Shown piece by piece: positions 1 through 9,389 of a stretch of 32,262 bases of DNA. The DNA comes from an uncultured Clostridia bacterium. Its GTDB lineage: Bacteria > Bacillota > Clostridia > Oscillospirales > CAG-272. The notes under the pieces are model-generated. The model saw only the letters and a program-made list of their open reading frames with translations. It did not search any database and was not told where the DNA came from. Location of the stretch: contig CALWJV010000010.1 in NCBI GenBank assembly GCA_944381115.1, positions 1 through 32,262 of the forward strand, written 5' to 3'. Within the stretch, counting starts at the first letter, position 1. Each line of letters opens with the position of its first letter. Made by a program: the position numbers and the translations under genes.

Positions 1-50
1 AAAGATCATCTTTGCTCCGCTTCTGGTCCCTTCATTTGCGGTGCTTTATC

Positions 51-79
51 ATTATATCACTTTATTCCCTCTTTGTCAA
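51..79 (-). promoter_or_regulatory. Consensus sigma-A promoter, leftward
   Basis: Read on the minus strand, TTGACA (74-79) is followed by a 17-bp spacer and TATAAT (51-56), a perfect match to the housekeeping consensus. The leader would be roughly 30-40 nt before the possible ATG at base 9, which has a GGAG ribosome site. The gene itself lies outside the window. Confidence 0.75.
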
Positions 80-242
80 TATGTTTTTTCTTCTTTTTTC
101 CCCTTTTTTTAGTTTTGTGAAAATTATACATAAATTTTTATATTTATTTTCCTGTTTAGTACAATATCACGAACTTTTTTATTAAAATTTTTCCTTTGTC
201 ATAAAATAATTATCAAATTTACTTTCAGTTAAAGTTTTTCTA

Positions 243-271
243 TTGAATTTCTCTGTTTTTTATGATATAAT
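243..271 (+). promoter_or_regulatory. Sigma-A promoter for the surface protein gene
   Basis: TTGAAT (243-248), a 17-bp spacer and TATAAT (266-271) point at the gene starting at 406. The implied leader is about 125-130 nt. Confidence 0.6.
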
Positions 272-405
272 ATTTATATTATTTACTTTATTACCTTGAC
301 TTATTTCTTAATTTTGTAAATACCTGTGATTTTGCTCCTCAATTAATCCTTCAAACAAAAATGATTGTTTAAATCAATTACTCAAAACGGAGATATATTA
401 ATATA

Positions 406-1311
406 ATGAAGAAAAAAATATTTGCCCTTCTTTTTGTTTTAATTTTTACCTTCTCTTTCTTTTCAGTTTCTACAAATGCCGCAAAAAAGAACATTTATAC
501 AAATACTTTAGATTTGGCATCCGTCCGTCAGAACATTTCCGGAGACGGATATGATTGGCAAAACATCGAAGGTACCCTCGAACTCAATAACATAACTATA
601 GATACCGCAGATGAAATAGGTCTCAAAATTCCGGAAAACGCTGTAATTACACTTAAAGGAACAAATTATATCAAAGCATCGAATATAGCCATAACATGTC
701 TATCTTCGGCAACTTTTCAAGGATCCGGTTCTCTTACCGTTGTTTCCGATAACATTGGGATCCAATCACTTTCTTTAAACCCCGATGATAATGTTCGATT
801 TCGATCTGACAAAGTTTTGATAAATGCAGGTAAGACCGGAATATATTCAGAAAATGCAACCTTAGTGTTCTCCGGGAAAAATACTGAAATAAACGCAACA
901 GATTACGCGATAAAAGGTGAAAAAATCAAATTCATCAACGGTACGTTTATTTCCAACGGAAATATATACGCTGCTGAAACTCTCACTGTCAACGCTGCAA
1001 ACATTACTGTCTGCGCACCTGACAAAGCATTATATAGTGAAAGAAAAATAGACATTTCAAATGTTAAAATCTCAGTTGGCGATACTCAATCCGCTTTGAC
1101 TGAAGCGGTAAGTTACAACGGTGAAAAATGTATAGAATTTATTTCAACTGTCAAAACAAAAAATACGGGCGTTCTTTTCGGAGGGAATCTTCCGGTATTC
1201 GTTGATTATATTGTTTTTTTCATTATCATTCTTGCCATAGCGGCAGTAATAACCGTTCCTATTTATATTAAATATAAAAAAAATCAAAAATTAAAAGAAA
1301 AACTGAAATAA
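406..1311 (+). CDS. Membrane-anchored surface protein with beta-helix-like repeats
   Basis: Residues 1-26 form a secretion signal (Lys-rich start, hydrophobic core, ending at TNAA). Residues 27-255 contain repeated short hydrophobic strands such as GTLELNNITI, ALYSERKIDISNVKI and ATLVFSGKNTEI, as in right-handed beta-helix or carbohydrate-binding proteins of Clostridia. A membrane helix lies at about 262-287, followed by a Lys-rich cytoplasmic tail. The protein should therefore sit on the outer face of the membrane, held by its C-terminus. A GGAG at 389-392 is far (13 nt) from the ATG, but no better start is seen. The exact family is not identified; polysaccharide binding is inference. Confidence 0.7.
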   Translation: MKKKIFALLFVLIFTFSFFSVSTNAAKKNIYTNTLDLASVRQNISGDGYDWQNIEGTLELNNITIDTADEIGLKIPENAVITLKGTNYIKASNIAITCLSSATFQGSGSLTVVSDNIGIQSLSLNPDDNVRFRSDKVLINAGKTGIYSENATLVFSGKNTEINATDYAIKGEKIKFINGTFISNGNIYAAETLTVNAANITVCAPDKALYSERKIDISNVKISVGDTQSALTEAVSYNGEKCIEFISTVKTKNTGVLFGGNLPVFVDYIVFFIIILAIAAVITVPIYIKYKKNQKLKEKLK

Positions 1312-1317
1312 ACCATT

Positions 1318-1359
1318 AAAAGCGGGTGTCCTGTTAATTCAAAAGAACACCCGCTTTTT
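1318..1359. terminator. Bidirectional terminator between convergent genes
   Basis: AAAAGCGGGTGT and ACACCCGCTTTT form a 12-bp stem around a 17-nt loop, with A-run and T-run on the two sides. It lies between the stops of the convergent genes at 1311 and 1360 and can serve both. Confidence 0.85.
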
Positions 1360-3444
1360 CTATTTTACATACACAATATTATTTGTTTCGGTAAATACGG
1401 TGCCGTCATTTGCTTCTTGCGCAACACTCACCTTTTTACCTTCTTTTATTTTTACATTCTCTGCAACAACGGTATTAATTGATATATATTTTGTTTCATA
1501 CCTTTTTCCGTCAATATATATGACGGAAAAAGGATTGAACCACTCTCCCTTTACGGTGAGGGTATCTCCTTCAAGAATTATTTTTTCGATCTTCGGAACA
1601 CTGATACCGAATTTTATATTTGTCGGATTATATTCTTTGTCTTTTATACTGTACTGTTCTCCGAAAAGTACATCGTATTCAATCAGTTCCATGATATTTT
1701 TATAATCTTCTTCATTGGAAAGATATCTGTGAACAGAATTGATCACACCTATATTTTCGTTTAATCCGAGAAGTTCAAAAACATATGCACTGAGTTGAAA
1801 CGCTTCTATATCCTTATCCGGTACTGAATCAAATGCACCGTAATTGCTCCAGAGTATATATTCCGTTTGATAAAGATCGCCTTCCTTCAAATCTTCCTCT
1901 TCAAGTTTTAAATCCGGAAGATGATCTCCGTAAAACACTATAACCGTTTTTTCGTGATAATTTGAGTAAAATTCAGTGAGTTTTCCTATCATTTCATCAC
2001 TGCCTTTTATCTGATTGACATAATAGGTATACATATTTTTGTATTCCTCGCTCATGCCTTCTCCGGTTACGGTTATTGGATAATCAGCAACTTTTTCCGT
2101 AGGATATGCTCCATGTGGCTGGACCGAAACGGCAAATACAAAGTCTTTTTCCTCAGTTGACTCCAATGTTTTTTGGATCTCGTCTATAAATACAGAATCC
2201 TTTGCCCATCCGAGTTCATTATACTCAATGTCATACATATATTCTATCGGGGTAAAACTGTCAAATCCCAGATTCGGATAAATAAGATTTCTGTCGTAAA
2301 ATACCCCCGTATTATTATGCATCGAATGTGTTTTGTATCCGTTCCCTTTTAGTATAAACGGAGTCGATTCGCAAACCGTATCACGCATAACGGTAATGTA
2401 CGGATACTCCCCAGGTGAAAAAAATTCGGTACTTATACCGGTCAGTATTTCAAACTCTGTATTCGCCGTACCGGAACCGCAAAGCGGGACCGAGATAAAT
2501 CCGCTCGGGTTATTCTCCTTTAATGCCGTAAAATTAGGGAGCGGATTTTCAGAAACGGTTATACCGTTTACGGCACTAAGATCAAAAAGTGACTCTAGTT
2601 GTACATAAATTATATTCGGGGATTCAAAATTTTTATCCGGCTGTATCTTCTCACCGATCCTGTTTAGTATGCCGTTTATTGTTTCTTCGCTGTACCCTCT
2701 CGGTTTTGATATTCCGCGGCTGAAAAGACTTCTTGAAAAACTATACGGAAATCCGTTTTTTTCGTATGCCTTCAATATATTACTGTAATCACTTGTAATC
2801 AATCCGCTGAAAACAAGCATCGGGGTAAGTATACCCAAAAGCACCGCAGAGGTCCCGAGTGTTATAAGGTGCTTTTTGTATGATGGCTCTCTTTTAGGTG
2901 CTTTTATCCAAAGAAATACCATTCCTGTCAACACCCCTATAAGTCCTACGGCAATTATTATTATTTCCGGGATTGTCAGGTATACGGTTATTATTTCAAG
3001 AACGGTCGGAAGAATTAAAAAATCTGCCGCTGCAAAAGGAGACGGACGATTAAAAAGAATTATTGCGTTTGCCACCCCGAAAATATTCCATATCAAAAAA
3101 ACAGTAGTAAACGTGGCGATACCGCGTTTTATAACAAGGGAAATTGCAAATATTGCAAATATTATAAGTGCATTATATAAAAATACAATGGGAGAAAGAA
3201 ACGTAAATTTCAGTCCTTCAAAAAGGCTGTGTCTGCTTACAGTTTCTATAAAAAATTCGCTCAATAAAGCCGCTGTAATGCAAAACAATAGCGGTCTTTT
3301 GCAATAAATACAGTATATACGGCTGCCAAGGTATTTAAAAAAATTCAACGTACGAAGCCATGCTGCTTTAAAAAAATCACCGACGCCCCGGAAAATACTT
3401 ACCGTTTTGTTTTTTAATTTAACAAAAAAAATTTTTATGCGCAT
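1360..3444 (-). CDS. LTA synthase family phosphoglycerol transferase
   Basis: A 694-residue membrane enzyme of the LtaS/sulfatase fold, which transfers glycerol phosphate from phosphatidylglycerol to a cell-envelope acceptor outside the membrane. About five membrane helices occupy residues 52-216. The extracellular catalytic domain follows: NIIYVQLESL with metal ligand Glu284, GSGTANTEFE with the likely nucleophile Thr326, VQPHGAYP near 441, and FYGDHLPDL with Asp507 and His508. These match the catalytic positions of known LtaS enzymes. After about residue 615 comes an extra beta-rich domain (IEKIILEGDTLTVKGEWF) resembling an IPT/TIG or similar Ig-like fold, which classical LtaS lacks. The start has AAGGAG four bases upstream. 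Whether the polymer is true lipoteichoic acid cannot be told. Confidence 0.88.
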   Translation of the reverse strand: MRIKIFFVKLKNKTVSIFRGVGDFFKAAWLRTLNFFKYLGSRIYCIYCKRPLLFCITAALLSEFFIETVSRHSLFEGLKFTFLSPIVFLYNALIIFAIFAISLVIKRGIATFTTVFLIWNIFGVANAIILFNRPSPFAAADFLILPTVLEIITVYLTIPEIIIIAVGLIGVLTGMVFLWIKAPKREPSYKKHLITLGTSAVLLGILTPMLVFSGLITSDYSNILKAYEKNGFPYSFSRSLFSRGISKPRGYSEETINGILNRIGEKIQPDKNFESPNIIYVQLESLFDLSAVNGITVSENPLPNFTALKENNPSGFISVPLCGSGTANTEFEILTGISTEFFSPGEYPYITVMRDTVCESTPFILKGNGYKTHSMHNNTGVFYDRNLIYPNLGFDSFTPIEYMYDIEYNELGWAKDSVFIDEIQKTLESTEEKDFVFAVSVQPHGAYPTEKVADYPITVTGEGMSEEYKNMYTYYVNQIKGSDEMIGKLTEFYSNYHEKTVIVFYGDHLPDLKLEEEDLKEGDLYQTEYILWSNYGAFDSVPDKDIEAFQLSAYVFELLGLNENIGVINSVHRYLSNEEDYKNIMELIEYDVLFGEQYSIKDKEYNPTNIKFGISVPKIEKIILEGDTLTVKGEWFNPFSVIYIDGKRYETKYISINTVVAENVKIKEGKKVSVAQEANDGTVFTETNNIVYVK

Positions 3445-3473
3445 TTCGCTCCTTCCGCAATTATTTTTCTATT

Positions 3474-3502
3474 ATTATAACACAACATTTGATTTATTTC
3501 AT
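3474..3502 (-). promoter_or_regulatory. Promoter with extended -10 for the LTA synthase gene
   Basis: On the minus strand TATAAT (3474-3479) is preceded directly by TGT, an extended -10. The -35 region 17 bp upstream reads ATGAAA, a weak match. It lies about 30 bp before the start codon at 3444. Confidence 0.5.
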
Positions 3503-3570
3503 AAACTTTTTGTTAAATAAATCTTTCTTATAACTATTTTTTGTTTTTTTTCATATTTTTCTTTTTTACC

Positions 3571-3599
3571 TTGTAAAGTACTTTTTTATATGTTATAAT
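3571..3599 (+). promoter_or_regulatory. Sigma-A promoter for the P-loop kinase gene
   Basis: TTGTAA (3571-3576), a 17-bp spacer and TATAAT (3594-3599) lie 50 bp before the ATG at 3650. Confidence 0.6.
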
Positions 3600-3649
3600 T
3601 ATAAATAGAAAATTAAATTATTATATCCGAAAGGCGGAAATACGTATAA

Positions 3650-4156
3650 ATGAAGAAACTTGCAATAGTAATAAACGGCAAGGGCGGAGCAGGAAAAGAT
3701 ACTCTTTGTGATTTTGCCGCAAAATATTACAAAACATTAAACGTATCTACAATTACTCCAATTAAAGAACTTGCCGCAAATTACGGTTGGAAAGGCGAAA
3801 AAACACCTAAAGCACGCAAATTTCTTGCAGACCTTAAACAAATATTTACAGAATGGAATGATATGCCAAATCAATATGCGATTGAAAAATTCAAAGAATT
3901 TTTATCCGGAGATTATGAATTGTTTTTTGTGCATATAAGAGAAGGCAGTGAGATTAAAAAATTTGTAAGCGACGCGTCGATCCTCGGTATGAAACCCAAG
4001 ACCCTGCTTGTCACTTCAAAACGCTGCAATAAAAACTACGGAAACATATCCGACGATGATGTTGAAAGTTTTGAATACGACTATACCTATAAAAATGATC
4101 TTCCGCTTGACAAAACAGAGTCAGACTTTATGAAATTTTTAAATGACATTTTTTAA
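3650..4156 (+). CDS. P-loop NTPase, nucleotide-kinase-like
   Basis: A 168-residue soluble protein. Its N-terminus, KKLAIVINGKGGAGKDTLCD, carries a Walker A motif with Lys and Thr at about residues 16 and 18, in the spacing seen in deoxynucleoside monophosphate kinases and related small-molecule kinases. FFVHIREGSEIKKF near 90 resembles the strand and Arg-containing segment of such kinases. The substrate is unknown. It stands alone, with its own promoter upstream and a strong terminator downstream, so it is probably monocistronic. A GGCGG ribosome site lies about 13 nt before the ATG. A dNMP kinase or regulatory ATPase is the best guess. Confidence 0.7.
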   Translation: MKKLAIVINGKGGAGKDTLCDFAAKYYKTLNVSTITPIKELAANYGWKGEKTPKARKFLADLKQIFTEWNDMPNQYAIEKFKEFLSGDYELFFVHIREGSEIKKFVSDASILGMKPKTLLVTSKRCNKNYGNISDDDVESFEYDYTYKNDLPLDKTESDFMKFLNDIF

Positions 4157-4171
4157 AATTTTACTCCGTAA

Positions 4172-4210
4172 AATAAAAGATCCGGGTAATTGTAACCCGG
4201 ATCTTTTATT
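4172..4210. terminator. Strong bidirectional terminator
   Basis: A perfect stem of at least 13 bp (AAAAGATCCGGGT at 4175-4187 and its complement at 4195-4207) closes a 7-nt loop and ends in T-rich DNA. It follows the P-loop gene and could also stop minus-strand transcripts of the fsa region. Confidence 0.85.
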
Positions 4211-4304
4211 AATATTTACTAATTGAAATCTTAATGAGCCTTAAAAATTCTTAATTTTCAGAAATTTCAGTGTAACGCGTACATAATTATTCTCAGGCAT
4301 TCGT

Positions 4305-4635
4305 TTACTTCATTTTTTCCCAGTCAGAAAGAAATTTTTCTATTCCCGACGTTGTAAGAGGATGTTTAAGCATATCTTCAAATACTTTATAAGGTATTGT
4401 TGCAATATCACTTCCTGCACGCGCGGCAGCAGTAACATGAGCAGAGGTTCTTATAGACGCGGCAATTATTTCAGTAGGTATATTGTATATCCTGAAAATT
4501 TTTACTATATCTGCAATAAGAGCAATACCGTCATCTCCAATATCATCAAGCCGTCCTACGAATGGAGAAACATATGTTGCCCCCGCTTTTGCGGCAAGAA
4601 GTGCCTGAGCAGTAGAAAAAACAAGCGTGACGTTT
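4305..4635 (-). pseudogene. fsa: fsa/transaldolase-like gene, C-terminal half (split by insertion)
   Basis: This encodes the last 109 residues of a fructose-6-phosphate aldolase/transaldolase-like protein: [19 protein letters not shown], then [11 protein letters not shown], and the C-terminal helices. The first half lies at 19544-19862. The two halves were separated by a mobile element; joining them at the AA core gives 106 + 109 = 215 residues, the usual length for this family. The element supplies an ATG (4649) and four codons in frame, but no ribosome site is seen before it, so translation of this half is doubtful. The catalytic Lys is in the other half, so this fragment cannot be an active enzyme alone. 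Confidence 0.93.
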
Positions 4636-4656
4636 AGCGCAAGCCCCATAACGAAG
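4634..4656. other. Attachment junction, left end (core TT plus element arm)
   Basis: The host side reads CGTGACG then TT; the element side is AGCGCAAG followed by CCCCATAACGAAG (4644-4656). The last arm is the inverted partner of the arm at 19523-19535: both lie exactly 8 bp from the core, which makes the circular attP symmetric. Confidence 0.85.
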
Positions 4657-4669
4657 TATTTATGTAAGA

Positions 4670-4698
4670 GGCGGTGTGCCCCAAAATGTCACACTGCC
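4670..4698 (-). terminator. Possible weak terminator after the recombinase gene
   Basis: On the minus strand GGCAGTGTG and CACACCGCC pair with one mismatch around an 11-nt loop, just after the recombinase stop codon. The T-run is poor (TCTTACAT), so termination would be weak. Confidence 0.35.
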
Positions 4699-4707
4699 TT
4701 TTGCCGT

Positions 4708-6405
<1,698 letters not shown>

Positions 6406-6420
6406 TTATCGCTTGTCTTT

Positions 6421-6450
6421 ATTATAACACAAGTTGAAAAACATTTCAAC
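6421..6450 (-). promoter_or_regulatory. Recombinase promoter with overlapping palindrome
   Basis: On the minus strand TTGAAA (6444-6449), a 17-bp spacer and TATAAT (6421-6426) with TGT before the -10. The palindrome GTTGAAA-N4-TTTCAAC (6433-6450) covers the -35 and could be a repressor site. That would control excision; the regulator is unknown. Confidence 0.65.
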
Positions 6451-6475
6451 GCTTTACAACGCTAAAGTGAAAGTT

Positions 6476-6745
6476 TTATTGTAAACTTTCTTCTTTCATC
6501 ATTCGCCAAATTTTCTGAAGAAGGTTTTCTCGCGCGTTAGGGTTAAAGTGCCCGACAACCTCATAGGTCGTATGCCCCTCCTTCTCCTCAAAGTCAAAGG
6601 CAGAGGCAGCGATGTTATAGTGTACGGGTATTTCTTTGCGGTTGGTATCAACCACACGCTCAGGCGGTTGAGGCGGATTTTCTGCCCACTTCTTTTGGTA
6701 CTCGGCGTATCGTTCTTCGATATATTTATCTTTTTCTGACTTCAT
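6476..6745 (-). CDS. tnpW: TnpW-like small transposon protein
   Basis: An 89-residue protein. The N-terminal half is charged and Pro-rich (ENPPQPPERVVDTNRKEIP); the C-terminal part HTTYEVVGHFNPNARENLLQKIWRMMKEE matches the pattern of TnpW-type proteins in Clostridia transposons (a TTY..V..HF segment, then a helix ending in Arg/Lys and Met/Leu). The role of this family is not known. It overlaps the next upstream gene by 4 bp (ATGA type), so the two are translated together. It lies just upstream of the recombinase gene, which has its own promoter. Confidence 0.65.
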   Translation of the reverse strand: MKSEKDKYIEERYAEYQKKWAENPPQPPERVVDTNRKEIPVHYNIAASAFDFEEKEGHTTYEVVGHFNPNARENLLQKIWRMMKEESLQ

Positions 6746-7035
6746 ACTATTTCCTCTTTATTATTGATCTCGCTCATCTTGGCTCTTGCTAACTGCCTGC
6801 GTTCTTCGGTATACGGCGCGGTGAGGCGGATGGAAAATCTGTCCTTATCAATCTCAAAGGAAAGGTATCCAAGCTCGTCATCGTCGGTCAGCCTACATAG
6901 GTCGGGAAACTTCTCAGCAAAGGCAAGAAGCCGTTTCTTCAAAGCGGTGTTGTGTGTCCGTATCACTGCGGGCGCAGGCGTTTCATCAAAATAGATTTCG
7001 GTTGTTTTTTCATTCTTTTTCTTATTTGTAATCAT
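6742..7035 (-). CDS. Conserved small element protein, function unknown
   Basis: A 97-residue soluble protein with a Lys-rich start, then RTHNTALKKRLLAFAEKFP and FEIDKDRFSIRLTAPYTEERR. Proteins of this pattern recur beside mobilization and TnpW genes in Clostridia elements, but no function is established that I can name. It has a good ribosome site (TTAGGAGG upstream) and overlaps the tnpW-like gene by 4 bp, forming a two-gene unit. No catalytic motif is visible. It could be a regulator or accessory factor of recombination; this is a guess. Confidence 0.65.
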   Translation of the reverse strand: MITNKKKNEKTTEIYFDETPAPAVIRTHNTALKKRLLAFAEKFPDLCRLTDDDELGYLSFEIDKDRFSIRLTAPYTEERRQLARAKMSEINNKEEIV

Positions 7036-7067
7036 AAAGTCCTCCTAAATTGGGTTTGTTTTTGAAG

Positions 7068-7251
7068 CAAGGCGTTTTCGCTCAAAAAGGCTCGTTCAAG
7101 AGCGTGGAAAAATGCGGATTTTTCAATAGGAAACGCCTTTATGATGTGGGATACGATTTGGGGTATCAGAAATAGAAAAATGCCGTTTTTCTTCGGTCAA
7201 GACCGTAAAACTGCTTTCGTGGGCGGATACAAATTTCTGCGGTCAAGACCG
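7068..7251 (-). other. Structured intergenic region after mobA
   Basis: An inverted repeat AAGGCGTTT / AAACGCCTT (about 7071-7079 and 7131-7139) encloses a further pair CGCTC / GAGCG. Closer to mobA the 12-bp palindrome CGGTCAAGACCG occurs twice, at 7194-7205 and 7240-7251. These would fold into hairpins in a transcript running from mobA to the small genes. No good gene is present. Confidence 0.5.
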
Positions 7252-7257
7252 ATGTTT

Positions 7258-8607
7258 TTATCTCTCCTCTCGTCCGTTCTTTTTGAGCGCGGCTTTCTGT
7301 CTCTCTTGCTCCACGAGCTGCGGGAACTCAACGCGCTCGACCGTCTTTTCAATATCATCACTGCGGTCGTAAATATCCTTGCACATTGCATATTCCTTAC
7401 GAAGAGGCTTGAGCTTGTCCGAGATAGCAAAGATCTGATCACGTATTGGCTGCATCTCGTCGGGATTCTTCATCCAACGCATTTTGTTGCGGAGCTTCTG
7501 TCGCTCCTTATAAAGCACATCCATTTGCGCACGAACCTTAAGCGCGTGCTGTATGAGATCATCCTTCGTATCAAGGAAATACTTGCCGAGGAACTTCGCC
7601 TGCTCCGAATACATACGGGCGCGACGCACGTCCTCCTTGATCGCAGCATAGGCTTCGGGGTTCTTTGGAATTACCTTTGGTATCACGCCAAGAAGATAAC
7701 AGTAATGGAGATAGAGAGCATAAAGCCCTTTGGGTTTCTCTCGCAAAGTCGGTTGGTAAAACGGGATCGGTGTCCATTGACGTTCTATTGCATTCTTCTT
7801 TATTCTCGCTTCAATATCCTCCTCGGTATATCCCGCGCCGAGCTTATCCAAGCGGAAAAACATGTTGTATCCGTATGGCTTGATGCGAAGGAAGTCTCCG
7901 CGACGCTCAAACGTATAACCGAGGCTTCGCATACGGTTGTAAAAGTTCTTGATAGTAAATTCCCGTCTTGCCACCGCGTCGATGTCGGCGCGTATCTGAT
8001 CACGCATCGTAGGGATGCCTTTCTTTTCTGCGTGCACCTCCGCGATATGCTTACTCCTATCCTTGCTCGGGTTTTCAATGACAGATAAACCATACTCCCT
8101 ACAAAGTCTATCCGAAGTCTTGCGCATAAGCTGATAGGTGGCATTGCAGTCGTGATACCGCTTACCCGAGAATCCCGTTGCCGGTATGCAAAAATGATTA
8201 TGCACGTGCCCTCTATCGATATGGGTGGCAACGATAATTGGAAAGTCTTCGCCCCACAGTTCGTTGGCAAGTTGAATGCCTATAGCGTGGGCAACGTCGG
8301 GTGTAACTTCGCCGGGCTTGAACGATTGGTATCCGTGATAGGCTTGGATGTCAGAAGAATCTACACCCTCTAAGAGCGCCAACATAACCTCGTTGGCATT
8401 CTCGGGTGTGCAGTTGATACCCGTGACGAATTTCTTTTCCTCGTGTAAGAAATGCTCGGGCGGTAATCCGAGTATCTCGGCGGCAAGATTCTCAGCTTTA
8501 TTATCGCTTTTAACCTCCAACTCCATCGTGGTTTTATTTTTATTCGCAACGTAGGCGAGCAGCTTGCTGACGTATGCGCTTACGTCCCAAATCTTAGTGG
8601 TTGCCAA
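7258..8607 (-). CDS. mobA: Relaxase MobA (MOB-P type)
   Basis: A 449-residue relaxase that would nick the element's oriT and lead one strand into a recipient using a transfer apparatus provided by another element. The three-His metal site is visible in ATHIDRGHVHNHFCIP (His134, His136, His138 with Asp131). The likely catalytic Tyr is Tyr19 in LAYVANKNKT, matching motif I of this group. KFVTGINC and the helix with HGYQSFKPGEVTPDVAHAIG between them are also typical. The C-terminal third is highly charged and helical and probably contacts DNA or partners. The start is TTG with AAAGGAG about ten bases upstream, and the gene overlaps mobC by 14 bp. Confidence 0.93.
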   Translation of the reverse strand: MATTKIWDVSAYVSKLLAYVANKNKTTMELEVKSDNKAENLAAEILGLPPEHFLHEEKKFVTGINCTPENANEVMLALLEGVDSSDIQAYHGYQSFKPGEVTPDVAHAIGIQLANELWGEDFPIIVATHIDRGHVHNHFCIPATGFSGKRYHDCNATYQLMRKTSDRLCREYGLSVIENPSKDRSKHIAEVHAEKKGIPTMRDQIRADIDAVARREFTIKNFYNRMRSLGYTFERRGDFLRIKPYGYNMFFRLDKLGAGYTEEDIEARIKKNAIERQWTPIPFYQPTLREKPKGLYALYLHYCYLLGVIPKVIPKNPEAYAAIKEDVRRARMYSEQAKFLGKYFLDTKDDLIQHALKVRAQMDVLYKERQKLRNKMRWMKNPDEMQPIRDQIFAISDKLKPLRKEYAMCKDIYDRSDDIEKTVERVEFPQLVEQERQKAALKKNGREER

Positions 8608-8965
8608 TCAGCTTCACTCCTTTCTTGGCGTACTCTTGTTGGATGGCACCAAGCACCTTCATCACCTCGTCGGCGTAGCGGCGGTATTCAAGATCGTCGA
8701 CAAAGCCAAGTGTATTTGCCCGTGCTGCGATCTGATTCAAACTCACACCCAAGCGCCGAAGCTCGCAGGTAAACTCCTTGACTTCCACCGAAGGCGGTGC
8801 AACCGGCTCGATCCAATCAATGAGCAGCCGCAGATATTTGCTCTTGTCCCGCTTGAAAGTCGCCGCACCCTTACAAAGCTTTTCATACTCGGTATCATTC
8901 AAGTACACCTTGACGAGGTGGGTACGCTTGCGCCCCCCTTTTACTTTTTCCTCTGTCTGTTTCAT
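8594..8965 (-). CDS. mobC: Mobilization protein MobC
   Basis: A 123-residue relaxosome protein. The N-terminal part (KRTHLVKVYLNDTEYEKL) looks like a ribbon-helix-helix DNA-binding segment, and the later LRRLGVSLNQIAARANT is the hallmark of the MobC family. MobC helps the relaxase open the oriT. AAAGGAG lies ten bases before the ATG. The gene is followed by mobA with a 14-bp overlap, so the two are co-expressed. The non-coding region upstream (8966-9389) is where an oriT would be expected. Confidence 0.92.
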   Translation of the reverse strand: MKQTEEKVKGGRKRTHLVKVYLNDTEYEKLCKGAATFKRDKSKYLRLLIDWIEPVAPPSVEVKEFTCELRRLGVSLNQIAARANTLGFVDDLEYRRYADEVMKVLGAIQQEYAKKGVKLIGNH

Positions 8966-9000
8966 TTTGTTTTTACTCCTTTGCTATAAATTTCTATTAT

Positions 9001-9100
9001 AATTTTTTTAGTACGGGGTCTGGGGTTCTCCCCACCTTCGCATTTTGTGTCCACAAATGCAGTGCTTGTCAAGAAAAGTAGACGGACTACAAGTCCGTAT
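9001..9100. other. Candidate oriT region upstream of mobC
   Basis: Directly upstream of mobC are three inverted repeats: GGGG/CCCC around 9015-9033, an imperfect hairpin GCATTTTGTG/CACAAATGC (9040-9060), and a perfect one, ACGGACT-ACA-AGTCCGT (9082-9098). Between the last two is TGCTTGTC. The position and the closely spaced hairpins fit a MOB-P type oriT, but the nick site cannot be assigned from sequence alone. Confidence 0.45.
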
Positions 9101-9162
9101 CATTTTGAAGTAAATTTCATTTTCTTTCTCCTTTCCTTCGCTAAATTTCGACATTAAAAGCG

Positions 9163-9363
9163 CAAAAAAGGGCAGGTATCACTTACAACCGCCACAACAA
9201 AACATAATAGGAATTGAATCCGATTATGCGTGGATGATATGTAACTGATACCTACCCTTAGATTGATTGCTGAACCTCGGGCAATTTGCTTTGCAAATTG
9301 CGTGGGGGATTCATCTGTGCGACAAATCTCCGCGAGCTTCACAATCCCCCATATTCACAGATG
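9163..9363 (-). ncRNA. Candidate structured RNA with pseudoknot and terminator-like stem
   Basis: No gene is credible here. On the minus strand the order is: an H-type pseudoknot (CATCTGTG and GGGGGATT at 9363-9343 pairing with CACAGATG and AATCCCCC at 9319-9304), a perfect 9-bp hairpin with 3-nt loop (9281-9301), then a 19-bp stem with two mismatches (9241-9259 with 9168-9186) closing a 54-nt inner part with its own stem, followed by T6. The T-run on this strand suggests leftward transcription ending in a terminator. It could be an RNA, a repeat of palindromic units (such as a non-autonomous IS200/IS605-like element), or part of the transfer origin. Confidence 0.45.
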
Positions 9364-9389
9364 GGAGGATGGATCACTAAAAATATGTG

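Larger units (their letters stand above)
1..405. other. AT-rich intergenic region with divergent promoters
   Basis: No convincing gene lies here. Two promoter-like sequences point away from each other, one leaving the window to the left and one towards the gene at 406. On the minus strand an ATG at 7-9 follows a GGAG six bases upstream, so a leftward gene probably starts at base 9 and is cut by the window edge after three codons. Confidence 0.6.

Noticed and set aside
3650..4156. P-loop gene as part of the mobile element
   Set aside because: It lies outside the exact element limits and is closed off by its own promoter and terminator.
4305..4649. Independent small gene starting at the ATG 4649
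   Set aside because: First codons come from the element end, no ribosome site is seen, and the rest is the second half of fsa.
7141..8088. Long plus-strand open frame of 315 codons
   Set aside because: It lies opposite the mobA relaxase gene, whose His triad and start site are clear; it is an antisense shadow.
9154..9342. 62-codon frame on the minus strand in the non-coding region
   Set aside because: It has no ribosome site and is built of the pseudoknot, hairpin and stem sequences; the structure explains the sequence better than a protein.
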